A stretch of DNA of 64,000 nucleotides, from the NCBI GenBank assembly GCA_963771025.1, contig CAVYRL010000004.1, positions 1-64,000 of the forward strand. The letters are read 5' to 3'. The position numbers were made by a program, and so were the translations under genes. This document shows, piece by piece, positions 63,817 to 64,000 of this stretch. The stretch is from Miltoncostaea sp963771025 (GTDB lineage Bacteria; Actinomycetota; Thermoleophilia; Miltoncostaeales; Miltoncostaeaceae). The first letter of the stretch is position 1. Each line of letters opens with the position of its first letter. The notes under the pieces are model-generated. The model saw nothing but the letters and a program-made list of their open reading frames with translations, did not search any database and had not been told where the DNA came from.

Positions 63817-64000
63817 GGGCGCCAGGCCCGGTGGTCGCGTTCCTCACGGACTTCGGGGCGGGCAGCGAGTACGTCGGCGCCCTCCACGCGGTCGTCGCCC
63901 GCGACTGTCCCGAGGCCGACCGCATCGACCTTGCCCACGACATCCCCGCCGGAGACGTCCGCGGCGGGGCCCTGGTGCTGGCACGCCTCGCCGTGATGCT
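63813..64000 (+). CDS. SAM hydroxide adenosyltransferase family (DUF62), 5' part only
   Basis: The first 62 residues are in the window: VVAFLTDFGAGSEYVGALHAVV matches the N-terminal signature of S-adenosyl-L-methionine hydroxide adenosyltransferases, which hydrolyse SAM to adenosine and methionine and are related to chlorinase and fluorinase. GTG 63813 overlaps the cobA-hemD stop, so it is in the same operon, perhaps balancing SAM used by the methyltransferase (inference). The rest is beyond the edge. Confidence 0.8.
   Translation, partial: MRAPGPVVAFLTDFGAGSEYVGALHAVVARDCPEADRIDLAHDIPAGDVRGGALVLARLAVM

Overview
The window is very GC-rich DNA (roughly 70% or more by eye) with frequent GTG starts and many 4-nt start/stop overlaps (GTGA, ATGA). 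Gene content points to an aerobic, respiring actinobacterium. It includes a full 14-subunit complex I, an aa3-type cytochrome c oxidase, a CcmABC-type haem/cytochrome c system, a luciferase-like (F420-type) oxidoreductase domain, L,D-transpeptidases and a trehalose phosphatase. Class Thermoleophilia (Solirubrobacterales/Gaiellales-like) is my best guess, from gene order and family flavour rather than any marker tree.

Layout. 1-1.5 kb (minus): GDP-mannose dehydratase (cut by the window edge) and GDP-6-deoxy-mannose reductase. 1.6-4.1 kb (plus): small membrane protein, MoxR-type AAA ATPase, CoxE-like VWA protein. 4.2-5.6 kb: ACT-domain malic enzyme. 5.65-7.3 kb: a hipBA toxin-antitoxin pair behind an 18-bp perfect inverted repeat that overlaps a plausible promoter. 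7.3-8.4 kb (minus): ABC-2 permease and TPR protein. 8.6-22.9 kb (plus): nuoA-N. 22.9-23.6 kb (minus): two half-size TauE/SafE genes. 23.6-28.9 kb: otsB, polX (minus), L,D-transpeptidase, thioredoxin, small proteins. 29.2-31.6 kb (minus): a natural fusion of a luciferase-like monooxygenase with a benzoate-CoA-ligase-like AMP-forming enzyme. 31.6-35.2 kb: LytR_C protein, SF2 helicase with a large uncharacterised C-terminus, small helical protein. 35.3-42.5 kb (plus): HtrA protease, moxR-DUF58-vwa-vwa operon, SdrD-B/DUF11 surface protein, second L,D-transpeptidase. 42.5-47.4 kb (minus): flavoprotein plus glcD-glcE-glcF. 47.5-54.6 kb (plus): ctaB, MFS transporter, ctaC-ctaD-ctaE and a lipoprotein cytochrome c; CtaD carries an extra ~290-residue tandem USP-like tail. 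54.6-57.0 kb: SDR, D-Ala-D-Ala dipeptidase, UbiA prenyltransferase. 57.2-64 kb (plus): ccmA-B-C-D, precorrin-2 dehydrogenase, hemA, hemC, cobA-hemD fusion, and the start of a SAM hydroxide adenosyltransferase.

Together the genes form a respiratory chain (NADH to quinone to cytochrome c to O2) plus the tetrapyrrole, haem O and haem-export functions that supply its cofactors.

Caution: five conserved genes carry clear single-base frame breaks (moxR-like, ABC-2 permease twice, nuoF, SDR), and three more lack a usable start unless one base is added (ccmA, hemC, possibly the SDR 5' end). Some lie in G or C runs. This looks more like sequence error than decay. I saw no tRNA, rRNA, CRISPR array, insertion sequence or prophage, and no gene-free stretch longer than about 230 bases.
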